From positions 1-28,462 of the IMG/VR virus record IMGVR_UViG_3300046507_000485: a DNA stretch of 28,462 bases. One strand, 5' to 3'. How positions within the stretch are numbered: position 1 is the stretch's first letter; each line of letters starts with the position of its first letter. The notes beneath the pieces are model-generated. The model did not search any database and was not told where the DNA came from. It was given only the letters and a program-made list of their open reading frames with translations. A program made the position numbers and the translations under genes. The stretch is from a virus. Shown in pieces: positions 1 through 6,644 of this stretch.

Positions 1-1
1 G

Positions 2-697
2 CTGGATAGCGTGCCAATGCTCACGAAATTGGAAGAGAAGAAGTCGAGCCGCAAGCCCTACCCGATGTCCTGGCAAGAGCAGTCGATTCTATTTGCGGAA
101 TTGCCGGCTCACCTGCAAACGATGGCGCTGTTCAAGGTGAACACCGGCACCCGGGAGCAGGAGGTCTGCAAGCTGCGATGGGATTGGGAAATCTCGGTAC
201 CGGAACTCGGCACGAGTGTATTTCTGATCCCTGCTGATTTTGGCGGCAGACATGAAAGGTCTGGAGTCAAAAACGGTGACGAGCGACTAGTCGTGCTCAA
301 CAGCGTGGCCAAGTCGATCATCGAACAACAGCGAGGCCTGAGCAAGGAATGGGTTTTCCCCTACAACGGCAGCGCGATGCACCGGATGAACGACTCGGCC
401 TGGAAGAAAGCGCGGGTGAGAGCGGCGAAACTCTGGCAGGAGGAAAACCTTCGCCCCGCTCACCCAGGTTATGCATCCATAAGGATCCACGACCTCAAAC
501 ACACATTTGGCCGTCGGTTACGCGCAGCAGGCGTCACCGAGGAAGACCGAAAGGCACTTCTGGGCCACAAGAACGGCAGCATCACCAGTCACTATTCGGG
601 CGCTGAGCTCGGGCATCTGATTGAAGCTGCAAACATGGTATCAGCAACCGATTCGCGTGGACCGGTGCTGACAATCTTGAAGAGGAAACAGGCGTGA
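2..697 (+). CDS. int: Tyrosine recombinase integrase, C-terminal part (5' end off window)
   Basis: Site-specific recombinase that would integrate and excise the phage at the adjacent tRNA-Pro attachment site. The frame is open to the left edge, so the GTG at 11 and ATG at 17 are probably internal and the N-terminal arm-binding domain lies outside the window. What is visible is the catalytic domain: box I arginine in NTGTREQEV, then IHDLKHTFGRR, LLGHKNG and the nucleophile tyrosine in SHYSG. The usual HxxR arginine is lysine here (codon 497-499); I recall the same HDLKHTF form in many proteobacterial phage integrases, so the enzyme is probably active. The gene points toward the att core 79 bp downstream, as in lambda. 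Family assignment is secure; the partner excisionase is not in view. Confidence 0.95.
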   Translation: MDSVPMLTKLEEKKSSRKPYPMSWQEQSILFAELPAHLQTMALFKVNTGTREQEVCKLRWDWEISVPELGTSVFLIPADFGGRHERSGVKNGDERLVVLNSVAKSIIEQQRGLSKEWVFPYNGSAMHRMNDSAWKKARVRAAKLWQEENLRPAHPGYASIRIHDLKHTFGRRLRAAGVTEEDRKALLGHKNGSITSHYSGAELGHLIEAANMVSATDSRGPVLTILKRKQA

Positions 698-706
698 AAA
701 ATCGAG

Positions 707-728
707 AAGTCACGCAAAAGTCACGCAC
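707..728 (+). repeat. Integrase arm-type repeat, left copy
   Basis: A 22-bp sequence beginning 9 bp after the integrase stop and repeated exactly at 914-935. It is itself two tandem copies of AGTCACGCA with an 11-bp period, about one helical turn. Position on both sides of the tRNA-derived core and the tandem spacing fit arm-type integrase binding sites; binding is inferred. Confidence 0.7.
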
Positions 729-735
729 ATGAAAA

Positions 736-759
736 AGCCCAACTCGCGAAAGTTGGGCT
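736..759 (-). terminator. Intrinsic terminator between int and att core
   Basis: A 9-bp perfect stem (736-744 with 751-759) with a 6-nt loop. On the minus strand it is followed by a short T run (complement of 732-735), so it would stop leftward transcription before it runs antisense into int. On the plus strand the following sequence is not T-rich, although the hairpin could still protect the int mRNA 3' end. Confidence 0.6.
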
Positions 760-775
760 AAGTCATTGAAAAATA

Positions 776-822
776 TGGTCGGGACGGAGTGATTCGAACA
801 CTCGACCCCTAGCACCCCATGC
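776..822 (-). other. attP: Phage attachment core: 3' part of tRNA-Pro(GGG)
   Basis: Read on the minus strand this is the 3' portion of a tRNA: anticodon loop with GGG at 818-816, variable loop, T arm (5-bp stem 787-791/799-803 around a TTCGAAT-type loop), acceptor 3' strand, discriminator A and encoded CCA ending at 776. The acceptor would pair with a C1-starting 5' strand, as in tRNA-Pro. The 5' half is absent: past 822 the sequence no longer pairs as a tRNA, so this is a fragment and not a functional gene. The same arm repeat lies on both sides, so I call it an attP-like site. The exact core limits are approximate. Confidence 0.75.
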
Positions 823-903
823 ACGCAGGACCCATGCAAGCCCCTTTGTAATGGCCGTTTATACTGGCGCTCGCTGCAACCGAATGCCTACAAGAGCTTA
901 TAA

Positions 904-935
904 GTGCGTGAGAAAGTCACGCAAAAGTCACGCAC
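904..935 (+). repeat. Integrase arm-type repeat, right copy plus inverted half-site
   Basis: Positions 914-935 are identical to 707-728 (two AGTCACGCA units, 11-bp period). Just before it, 904-911 carries the motif inverted (GTGCGTGA). Together with the left copy this gives four direct and one inverted unit around the tRNA-derived core, typical of arm-site organisation in lambda-type att sites. Confidence 0.65.
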
Positions 936-1362
936 GCTTTATCCCCCTCCCCGGCTTCCTGCCGACCGAACATCCTCATCTCAATACCAAGTGAAAAGCG
1001 ATGAAACTTAATGACAATCCGATAGCAAAAATTACCAATCCAAGCGTGGCACCTTGAAACAGGGGATATTTCCACAAGGCACTAATCTCCCATTAGCCTC
1101 ATCCTTGAGTGTTGAGTTCGAGCATCTGAGCAATATCCAAGCCACTTAAAAATTATCATGTCCAGATCGTTCATTAGGACCATGGCACAGCGAGAGGGCG
1201 TTCTTTAGGGGGGTGGATGATCCAAATTGCCTAGCGGGAATTCCCCAAAATTGGGGGGCAGCATTCCCTGCATTAGGTGCTTAGATCCCGAATAATGGGG
1301 CAACGGGGTAGCCTCCACCTACATCTTCCCTGCTACGCTCACCTCTTCATGGAGGATTCGCG
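936..1362. other. Intergenic region without a recognisable gene
   Basis: About 430 bp with stop codons in all frames and no convincing small gene. It holds an inverted repeat at 1243-1256 (CCCCAA-AA-TTGGGG) and short ATTCCC-type words at 1240-1246 and 1263-1269 that recur in the 2389-2456 gap. The ribosome binding site of the next gene is at 1350-1355. I see no clear sigma70 promoter. Confidence 0.5.
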
Positions 1363-1572
1363 ATGCCAAACTCAGACCTGCTCCCTTCCCTGCTGTTCAA
1401 GATCAATGAAAACCAGCTCGCCCTCGAAGCGGCCATCCTGGAGCTTTCGAACTGGGTCGAGCAGCGCGGCGCGGCCGACGTCGCCGATAACGTCCGCGGC
1501 GCCCTGGACACCATCGACAAGAACGAGGAGTTCATCAAGATGACGCTCGCGGTGATTATGACCCCGGAATGA
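1363..1572 (+). CDS. Small conserved-type phage protein, unknown function (69 aa)
   Basis: A 69-aa acidic, probably all-helical protein without membrane segments or cysteines. The ATG is preceded by a good ribosome binding site (GGAGGA, 7 bp spacing), which decides the start. I have a memory of closely similar small proteins (starting MPNSDLL, with a WVEQRG segment) annotated as hypothetical in Pseudomonas phages and prophages, but no function is known to me. It stands alone on the plus strand, convergent with the DUF1643 gene, with a weak hairpin (1598-1616) at its end. Real gene: likely. Function: none assigned. Confidence 0.75.
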   Translation: MPNSDLLPSLLFKINENQLALEAAILELSNWVEQRGAADVADNVRGALDTIDKNEEFIKMTLAVIMTPE

Positions 1573-1597
1573 CGGCGATCGGACGTGGATTCAACCG

Positions 1598-1616
1598 GCC
1601 AATCAGTTGGCGTTTT
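1598..1616 (+). terminator. Weak terminator-like hairpin after the 69-aa gene
   Basis: A 5-bp stem GCCAA/TTGGC with TCAG loop followed by GTTTT. It overlaps the stop of the convergent DUF1643 gene. The stem is short, so activity is uncertain. Confidence 0.35.
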
Positions 1617-2169
1617 CCTTGAAGTAGGGTTTCAGGCAAGCTTTGCGCGCTTGAAAGAGTGGATGGACTGGAGCCCCTGTCTTGTTCATGCCGAAACAAA
1701 AGACCTTCGCTGGGTCGCACACCTCTCGCAAAATTCTCTCCACCTCCGCTCCACGACCTCCCTTGTGCCCGTCATTCCCCCAACTCACTACAACTCTTGC
1801 TGCAGCTGCTGCGATCCGCCGAATGTGCTCATCGTTCTCCGGGAGGTTGACTACCGATGTTTTGGCCAGGTCCGACGAATAGGTACCGCGAATTGACATC
1901 ACGTTGAGCTGGTAATAGGCGCCGTAGCCCCAGTCCTTTGCTCTTTGTTCCATGGCATTAACAGTATCATCGCCGTCCTCTTCCGTCGCACCTGAGGGGT
2001 TCATACTGATTACGCACACGTAATGTTCTGGATTGCCCCACCACCTGAAGAGCGTGAACCGGTGAGTTCGGTCGGCGCTGAAAACTGTCCGCTCCTTGAC
2101 TAGTGGATCTACGGGCTGAGTAGGCAGCGGGGCCGCAGACCCGATGGCAGCGATTGCGGTTTTAGACAT
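1603..2169 (-). CDS. DUF1643 domain protein
   Basis: 188-aa protein matching the DUF1643 pattern: a core segment with ISMNPSGATEEDGDDTV, then WGYGAYYQLNVMSIRGT, and a C-terminal FCFGMNKTGAPVHPLFQ stretch. The domain is widespread in phages and bacteria; its biochemical role is, to my knowledge, undetermined. I start at ATG 2169; a TTG three bases upstream is possible but ATG is preferred. Only a weak GAG-type ribosome binding site precedes it. The gene is monocistronic, lies opposite to the SOS pair on its right and converges with the 69-aa gene on its left. It sits in the accessory block between the att site and the lysis gene, so a role in host takeover or lysogenic benefit is more likely than a structural role; that is inference. 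Confidence 0.85.
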   Translation of the reverse strand: MSKTAIAAIGSAAPLPTQPVDPLVKERTVFSADRTHRFTLFRWWGNPEHYVCVISMNPSGATEEDGDDTVNAMEQRAKDWGYGAYYQLNVMSIRGTYSSDLAKTSVVNLPENDEHIRRIAAAAARVVVSWGNDGHKGGRGAEVERILREVCDPAKVFCFGMNKTGAPVHPLFQARKACLKPYFKENAN

Positions 2170-2556
2170 CAATTAGTCTCGAACTGAATGGGAGGAAAGG
2201 AGACGGCTCGGCTCTATCATCGCATCATCGTCGGCGTTATGAGCATCGTGGAAAATCTTCTGCAAAAGACAGTGCTTGAGTGCTCAGCGACCGAATTGAA
2301 AAAGGTATACCTTCGCGAGCGCTCGTCGCACCGGCTGGTGGAAAAACGTAGACGCGACATTTAATTATGACGTCGACACGGGGTTGAGCGGGGATTCTGG
2401 CCCCTGAAATCAAGGATCCAGCCTCAGGGATTCCCCGCAGCCCTCCGCCATTCCCCGATAAATTGGCCCAGCCCTCTTTGGCGTTCTGCCACCCGAAACT
2501 CCCACATCAAAGTCACCTCGTCGCAACGCCCTCGCGGAAATGTCACACCTCGTTTA
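2170..2556. other. Intergenic region with two adjacent palindromes
   Basis: Roughly 390 bp between divergent genes and without a credible ORF. It contains a perfect 12-bp palindrome at 2302-2313 (AAGGTATACCTT) and, 2 bp further on, a 10-bp palindrome at 2316-2325 (CGAGCGCTCG), which could be operator sites. Recurrent GGGATTC/ATTCCCC words occur at 2391, 2427-2436 and 2450-2456. A weak minus-strand promoter for the DUF1643 gene is possible but not clear. Confidence 0.45.
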
Positions 2557-2572
2557 CTGTATATCCAAACAG
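2557..2572 (+). promoter_or_regulatory. LexA (SOS) box
   Basis: CTGT-N8-ACAG with an AT-rich centre (CTGTATATCCAAACAG), an exact match to the gamma-proteobacterial LexA operator form. It lies 18 bp before the GTG start of the coiled-coil gene, where a bound repressor would block the promoter/start region. It implies DNA-damage induction of the 2591-3609 gene pair. Confidence 0.85.
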
Positions 2573-2590
2573 TATCCGTAAGGCGCAACC

Positions 2591-2911
2591 GTGGACCCCT
2601 ACGACATCGAAGACACCAGCGATTGGCTCGGCACTCCGACCAGGCTGGAAACCGTCAAACATTACGCCCATATGCTTGAGGAGGACATCGAAGAGCTGAG
2701 GCGGCAACTGCATGCGGCGAAGGAAAACATTTCCACCCTTGTCGAAATGAACGACCAGCTGTCAGCCGAACTCCAAAAGAAGCGGGTATGGATGGCGAGC
2801 CTGGAGGCGGAAACCACCGACCAGCTTTCCCAGATCCAAAGTCTGACGCTGGTCCTGGATCAAAAAGAAAGGATCATTCGCGAGTTGCATGCGGGCAATC
2901 AGAGGGGCTGA
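2591..2911 (+). CDS. Coiled-coil protein of an SOS-controlled pair
   Basis: 106 aa, GTG start with an AAGG ribosome binding site 8-10 bp upstream. The first ~20 residues are acidic (DPYDIEDTSDW); residues ~25-100 are a continuous heptad-like coiled coil rich in Leu, Glu, Gln and Lys. No catalytic motif, no membrane segment. The stop is 2 bp from the SRAP start, so the two are one transcript under the LexA box at 2557-2572. Being first in the unit, it may be a dimeric partner or DNA-damage accessory factor for the SRAP protein, but nothing in the sequence proves this. I do not recognise a named family. Confidence 0.8.
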   Translation: MDPYDIEDTSDWLGTPTRLETVKHYAHMLEEDIEELRRQLHAAKENISTLVEMNDQLSAELQKKRVWMASLEAETTDQLSQIQSLTLVLDQKERIIRELHAGNQRG

Positions 2912-2913
2912 AC

Positions 2914-3609
2914 ATGTGCGGACGACTTTCCCAATACGATGGCATCCACGACTTTGTAGCGGCACTCAGCATGCCCAACCCTCTGGTCAACAGCACCGGT
3001 GACCGACCTTTCGAGCGGTACAACGCCGCCCCGACAACCCAGCTCGCCATCTTTCACCAGGAAGGTCAATATCTGCATGCCGACATGGTGCGCTGGGGCT
3101 GGCGCCCGCATTGGGCCAAGGACCGCGCAGCACCGATCAATGCCAGGGTGGAGAAAGTTGCCCACGGCCCTTTCTTCCGCGCCATCTGGCCGCACCGGGC
3201 GATCATCGCCATCAACAACTGGTTTGAATGGGTGGATGAAGGCGGACCGAAAAAGCAGCCGTACCTGATCCGCCGCCGAGACAGGGCGCCGATACTGTGC
3301 GCAGCGATTGGCCAATACCCGAACGTCGAGCATGAACCGAGCGAGCATGACGGCTTCGTCATCATCACCGCCGACAGTGCCGTCGGTATGGTCGACATCC
3401 ACGACCGCCGACCGGTGACGCTATCGCCAGAGCTCGCCCGGGAATGGCTCGACCCGGTCACGCCAAAGGAGCGCGCCGAACAAATGATTATGCACCAGGG
3501 CGAGCCCACCGAGGCGTTCGAGTGGTTCAAGGTGGATCGCGCGATTGGCAACGTGCGCAATCAGGGGCCCGAGTTGATCAAGCCAGCCGATGAAAGCGGC
3601 TTGTTCTAA
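2914..3609 (+). CDS. SRAP (SOS response-associated peptidase / abasic-site processing) protein
   Basis: 231-aa YedK/HMCES-type protein. SRAP proteins cap abasic sites in single-stranded DNA through a thiazolidine link formed by Cys2 after removal of the initiator Met, and have autoproteolytic-like chemistry. All signature residues are visible: MCGR start (Cys2), YNAAPT (Asn37), WGWRPHW, INAR, NNWFEW (Glu105) and IHDRRPV (His163). The start is fixed by Cys2 and by a GAGGGG ribosome binding site; an in-frame upstream extension would bury the cysteine. It follows the coiled-coil gene by 2 bp under a LexA box and overlaps a minus-strand gene by 4 bp at its end. Likely protects replicating phage or host DNA after damage, or during induction. 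Full length and apparently intact. Confidence 0.95.
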   Translation: MCGRLSQYDGIHDFVAALSMPNPLVNSTGDRPFERYNAAPTTQLAIFHQEGQYLHADMVRWGWRPHWAKDRAAPINARVEKVAHGPFFRAIWPHRAIIAINNWFEWVDEGGPKKQPYLIRRRDRAPILCAAIGQYPNVEHEPSEHDGFVIITADSAVGMVDIHDRRPVTLSPELAREWLDPVTPKERAEQMIMHQGEPTEAFEWFKVDRAIGNVRNQGPELIKPADESGLF

Positions 3610-3836
3610 GTTGCAGCCAGCGATCTCAGCCGCTCTTCAGTCGCTGAATCGAAGATGACATAGAGCCGATCAATGGTTGCCTCACTCAAAGCTCGGGCAG
3701 ATTCCAAGCCAAGAACAAAGCCCTCAGCGCGTGCGCCTGCTTTCGCTGCAACAATCATCGAATCCGCTTGGGCGATCTGAGCAAGAAGCTTGTCCGCCTC
3801 GCGCTCGATCTTTGGGCTCAGTTCTACGCCTTCCAT
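3606..3836 (-). CDS. Small unknown phage protein (76 aa)
   Basis: 76-aa mainly helical protein, no membrane helix, no cysteine, unlikely to be a holin. I chose ATG 3836 (MEGVELSPK) because a GGTGG ribosome binding site lies just before it; the longer reading to 3914 adds a basic, low-quality N-terminus. It is convergent with the SRAP gene and their stop codons overlap by 4 bp. Function unknown. Confidence 0.65.
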   Translation of the reverse strand: MEGVELSPKIEREADKLLAQIAQADSMIVAAKAGARAEGFVLGLESARALSEATIDRLYVIFDSATEERLRSLAAT

Positions 3837-3937
3837 TCCACCACCTTTATTTAAACGATCGGCTACATGTGGCGGCATGCGTGCCGGCCGACAGCACCGC
3901 TGAAGCCTTCGCACGCGCGTCTCCTATCACATAGGCC

Positions 3938-3982
3938 TTCTTAAAAATTGTTACCGTTTCGTATAATCTATATGACAGAAAC
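3938..3982 (+). promoter_or_regulatory. Candidate promoter/operator for the 85-aa gene
   Basis: A perfect TATAAT at 3962-3967 with a poor -35 (TTCTTA, 3938-3943, 18-bp spacing). The -10 lies between inverted pentamers GTTTC (3956-3960) and GAAAC (3978-3982), which could be an operator. The local sequence is AT-rich compared with its surroundings. Confidence 0.45.
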
Positions 3983-4005
3983 TTTTCAGACCGGTAAGGA
4001 CGTCC

Positions 4006-4263
4006 ATGACAAAAGTAAAATATTCCGCCAACCTGATACCTCATCCATCAGCCGAAGGTTGGGTGCAAGGCTGGGCCGTCCTTTGTAGCACCCGTACTGA
4101 GTGGAATTTGGTGGCGGTGCACGCAGACCAAGTCCAAGCGGAACAGGAAGCCGCTCAACTCGGAGAGCCATATAAAGCAACCTGGGGCTCCTTCCGGCCG
4201 GAGACCGATGATTTCATCCATGGTCACGGCGTCGAAAGCTTCGCGCTTCCCTTGGTAGTCTGA
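4006..4263 (+). CDS. Small unknown phage protein (85 aa)
   Basis: 85 aa, soluble, mixed alpha/beta, with a WVQGWAVLCSTRTEWNLVAV core and a conserved-looking WGSFRPETDDFI end. ATG start after a TAAGGA ribosome binding site. It has its own TATAAT element upstream and lies between the SOS pair and the convergent endolysin gene. I recall similar short proteins (a GWAVL.. core and a DDF-type end) as hypothetical proteins in Pseudomonas phages; no function is assigned. Confidence 0.7.
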   Translation: MTKVKYSANLIPHPSAEGWVQGWAVLCSTRTEWNLVAVHADQVQAEQEAAQLGEPYKATWGSFRPETDDFIHGHGVESFALPLVV

Positions 4264-4302
4264 CCGACCAGTAGGCGCCCAGCCCGACTTCGCTCAACCA
4301 TC

Positions 4303-4929
4303 TCACGGCAGCACCCGCAGAGCTAGGTCGTACAATGCCAAGCGCTCAGAGGCTCCGTTGGGCGACCGGCCTGGCTGTCCGGTGTTGATGACGCTGCCGA
4401 TATCGCGAATTCGGCCGGCGTCAGCCATCTCGTTTAAGCCACGCTTCGCCCACCACCAGGATGCGGACTGAGCTGCGTGCTCTGGCTGCTCTAGCAACTC
4501 AGGCTGTTTCTCCAATGGGAGACCCAGCTCTACACCGGCCTCGCGGTAGTTGGCTCGTCCGGTTACCTGTAGCAGACCGCGCCCCCGGAATCGCCAACCA
4601 TCTCCTGTCACCTCCTCGCCGTTTCCCATTCTTCCGCCATAAACAGCGTTGGCAATCCTCTCAGGCTGGCGGGCATAGGCTCCCGCCGAAAAATCATTGA
4701 ATCGGTTTGGCCAGGTTCTAACGAGTGCGCTGGCACTGTAGTTCAGGTTCTCCACCAGATTGCGCAGCTGCCCAGACTCATGTCCGACCTGAGCTAGAAA
4801 TGCCGCCTGCCGCATTCGGCTGTCAATCTTCCATCGGATCATGGCCCGGTTCAGGGCTGGCAAAAAAATGCCCGCAACAGGGCGGGCTTTGGGAAGGATC
4901 TTTAGCAGTTGCTGCTCGGTAATCGGCAT
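4303..4929 (-). CDS. Endolysin, glycoside hydrolase family 19 (chitinase-like lysozyme)
   Basis: 208-aa peptidoglycan-degrading enzyme for host lysis. Hallmarks: FLAQVGHESG with the catalytic Glu51, a second acidic residue Glu60 in VENLNYSA, and WRFRGRGLLQVTGRANY (112-128), the GH19 endolysin signature. Length is normal for single-domain GH19 endolysins. No signal peptide or SAR helix at the N-terminus, so it should need a holin to reach the cell wall; none is visible beside it. A GGA ribosome binding site lies 8 bp before the ATG and directly follows a terminator hairpin. It is the last minus-strand late gene before the accessory block and is cut off from the tail operon by the plus-strand LicD-TagD insert. 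Confidence 0.95.
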   Translation of the reverse strand: MPITEQQLLKILPKARPVAGIFLPALNRAMIRWKIDSRMRQAAFLAQVGHESGQLRNLVENLNYSASALVRTWPNRFNDFSAGAYARQPERIANAVYGGRMGNGEEVTGDGWRFRGRGLLQVTGRANYREAGVELGLPLEKQPELLEQPEHAAQSASWWWAKRGLNEMADAGRIRDIGSVINTGQPGRSPNGASERLALYDLALRVLP

Positions 4930-4943
4930 AGGTTTTATCCAGG

Positions 4944-4969
4944 CAAAAAGAAGCCCGCTCGATGCGGGC
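4944..4969 (-). terminator. Intrinsic terminator just before the endolysin
   Basis: 6-bp GC stem (4953-4958/4964-4969), 5-nt loop, T-rich tail on the minus strand, followed at once by the endolysin ribosome binding site. One of a series with the same layout in this genome. Confidence 0.75.
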
Positions 4970-5249
4970 CTGATTGATTGTGAGCGGATAAGCAGTAGCG
5001 CGTTAGTTGCATCCCGAGGGGACGCCGAACGCCTTCTTGACCAAAGGTTTGGACGGGGCTCCCCTGCTTATATTACGATGTGATGACATTCGGATTGAGT
5101 TTCCGTGAACCCTGATGGAGCAGGATCGATCTATAGCGATGCTTAGAGGTCAGGTGATGCCGAGCCGGGACACCGAAGCGCCGAGATGATGGGCGAGCGC
5201 CAGTCTCTCCCCCTGCGTAAAATCCTAGAAGAGCTAAGGACCTAGCCTT
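4970..5249. other. Leader region upstream of the LicD-like gene
   Basis: 280 bp with no credible gene on either strand; in particular no holin. A TATATT at 5069-5074 may be the -10 of the plus-strand promoter, but its -35 is poor; a TTGACC at 5037-5042 is too far from it. ATTGTGAGCGGATAA at 4977-4991 equals part of the lac operator, probably by chance. The ribosome binding site AAGGA for the next gene is at 5236-5240. Confidence 0.4.
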
Positions 5250-6644
5250 TTGAATATCACCACCAATTTCAAAGAACTATTCCCCGGCGCCATATTCTTT
5301 GGCTCAAACACAGAAATGTGCCTTGAGTTGGATATAGGAAGATCAATCCGAGGCTTACGATTTTCCATATGCTCAGTCGCGCCAGAATTTCTTAACTTTA
5401 CAAAATTTCATATTTTTTCTGACGATGGCAAACCTGTAGCACTGAACAAGCAAAACTGCTCGGTTAAAATGAGCAGCGTGTTCAATGACAACCACACTCG
5501 ATTCGGCGCGGACTACATACAAGGTAACGACAGTGGTGAAGTACACACTGGAAAAGAGATTTCGCCGTATGTACAGGTCACTTTAAACACTGCCGCGTCC
5601 GTTTCGAAACTTAAAGTTCTGAACAGACCGGATCGGTGGTCAAAGCGCAACAAGAATCTGAGAATCGAAATCCTAGTTGATGATGCGTGGGAATTTTTGT
5701 GGCAGAACGCCAATAACGACACGTATTTTAACATCCAAAAATCAGCTAACAAATGGATTCCAAACTCAACGTTCGCATCATTAAATAATGGCAACCTCAA
5801 CACAACACGCACACAGATAAAAAAGACGATAATAAGCATCCTCAGAAGCGAGCTTATATACAAATTTCTCGAAGAGGATTCGTCTCTTTTTTCGATTCTT
5901 GATTTTTACGGCGACATCCCTGCTGATGAATACGACGTTGAAATTTTGGGTGCATACATCGCGGCGGCTTTGCGCAAAGATCGTGTAGTGTCAAATTTCT
6001 CATTTATTCAAAGTCTTATTTCAACCAAAGAATTAACTTCAAGACTGATTGACCAGATAAACATCTACACATCTAAACTTTTCAACGAGTCGTCATTCAT
6101 AATCACCAGGCACGGAATTCGCCAGAGCAACCTTCTGCAGAAAAAAACTGCGCTTCTTGATCATACTGCCGACGTCATGAATTTCGTTCAATCCTTAGGA
6201 TACCCCTGCACTCTGTTGTATGGAACGCTGCTAGGCGCGGTCAGAGACAAGGGTTTTATCCCGCATGACGATGACTTAGATGTATGTTTCTTTAGTAATC
6301 ACACCGATCTGAAATCGGCCAGTGACGATATGTATGAAAAATTGAAAGGTCGCGGCTATACAGTGGTGCGTAATCTTGGATGCAACCTTCATGTCATAGT
6401 GAACAGAGACGTATGCGTTGATCTGTTCCCTGGGGTAATTTCTGGTGAAGAAATATCGTTGCACATGGAGAAAATGCAGATCCGGACAATCCGCCTTGAC
6501 ACCATTCTACCTACAAAAACTATAAATTTTTATGATCGCACGCTAAGCATACCAAACAATCCAGAGGCTTTCCTAACTGAAAGATATGGTTCCGACTGGA
6601 CAGAATCCAATCCCTTCTTTGAATGGCCGTATGCACTATCATGA
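5250..6644 (+). CDS. LicD-family phosphotransferase with N-terminal galactose-binding-like domain
   Basis: 464-aa protein. Residues ~300-464 are a LicD/fukutin-type domain with the signature LYGTLLGAVRDKGFIPHDDD (323-342), whose DDDLD carboxylates bind metal; LicD enzymes transfer phosphocholine or related phospho-alcohols from CDP donors to glycans. Residues ~20-160 look like a discoidin (F5/8 type C)-like beta-sandwich (IDLG-like start, SKLKVLNRPDRW, NLRIEILVD), a domain known to accompany glycan-modifying enzymes; ~185-290 is helical linker. Start is TTG with AAGGA 9 bp upstream; no ATG fits. GC is much lower than the neighbours, suggesting transfer. It overlaps the cytidylyltransferase gene (ATGA), so donor synthesis and transfer are coupled. 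Likely role: decorating host surface glycan, altering serotype or phage adsorption. The transferred group (glycerol phosphate, choline or other) is inference. Confidence 0.85.
   Translation: MNITTNFKELFPGAIFFGSNTEMCLELDIGRSIRGLRFSICSVAPEFLNFTKFHIFSDDGKPVALNKQNCSVKMSSVFNDNHTRFGADYIQGNDSGEVHTGKEISPYVQVTLNTAASVSKLKVLNRPDRWSKRNKNLRIEILVDDAWEFLWQNANNDTYFNIQKSANKWIPNSTFASLNNGNLNTTRTQIKKTIISILRSELIYKFLEEDSSLFSILDFYGDIPADEYDVEILGAYIAAALRKDRVVSNFSFIQSLISTKELTSRLIDQINIYTSKLFNESSFIITRHGIRQSNLLQKKTALLDHTADVMNFVQSLGYPCTLLYGTLLGAVRDKGFIPHDDDLDVCFFSNHTDLKSASDDMYEKLKGRGYTVVRNLGCNLHVIVNRDVCVDLFPGVISGEEISLHMEKMQIRTIRLDTILPTKTINFYDRTLSIPNNPEAFLTERYGSDWTESNPFFEWPYALS

Noticed and set aside
776-850. Functional tRNA gene on the minus strand
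   Set aside because: Only the 3' half is present: past 822 the anticodon stem no longer pairs and there is no D arm or 5' acceptor strand, so it is an attachment-site fragment.
2788-2913. Longer SRAP protein starting at 2788
   Set aside because: It would place the catalytic cysteine internally and overlap the coiled-coil gene in another frame. MCGR at 2914 has its own ribosome binding site.
3606-3836. Holin candidate next to the endolysin region
   Set aside because: The 76-aa protein has no hydrophobic helix; it is charged and amphipathic throughout.
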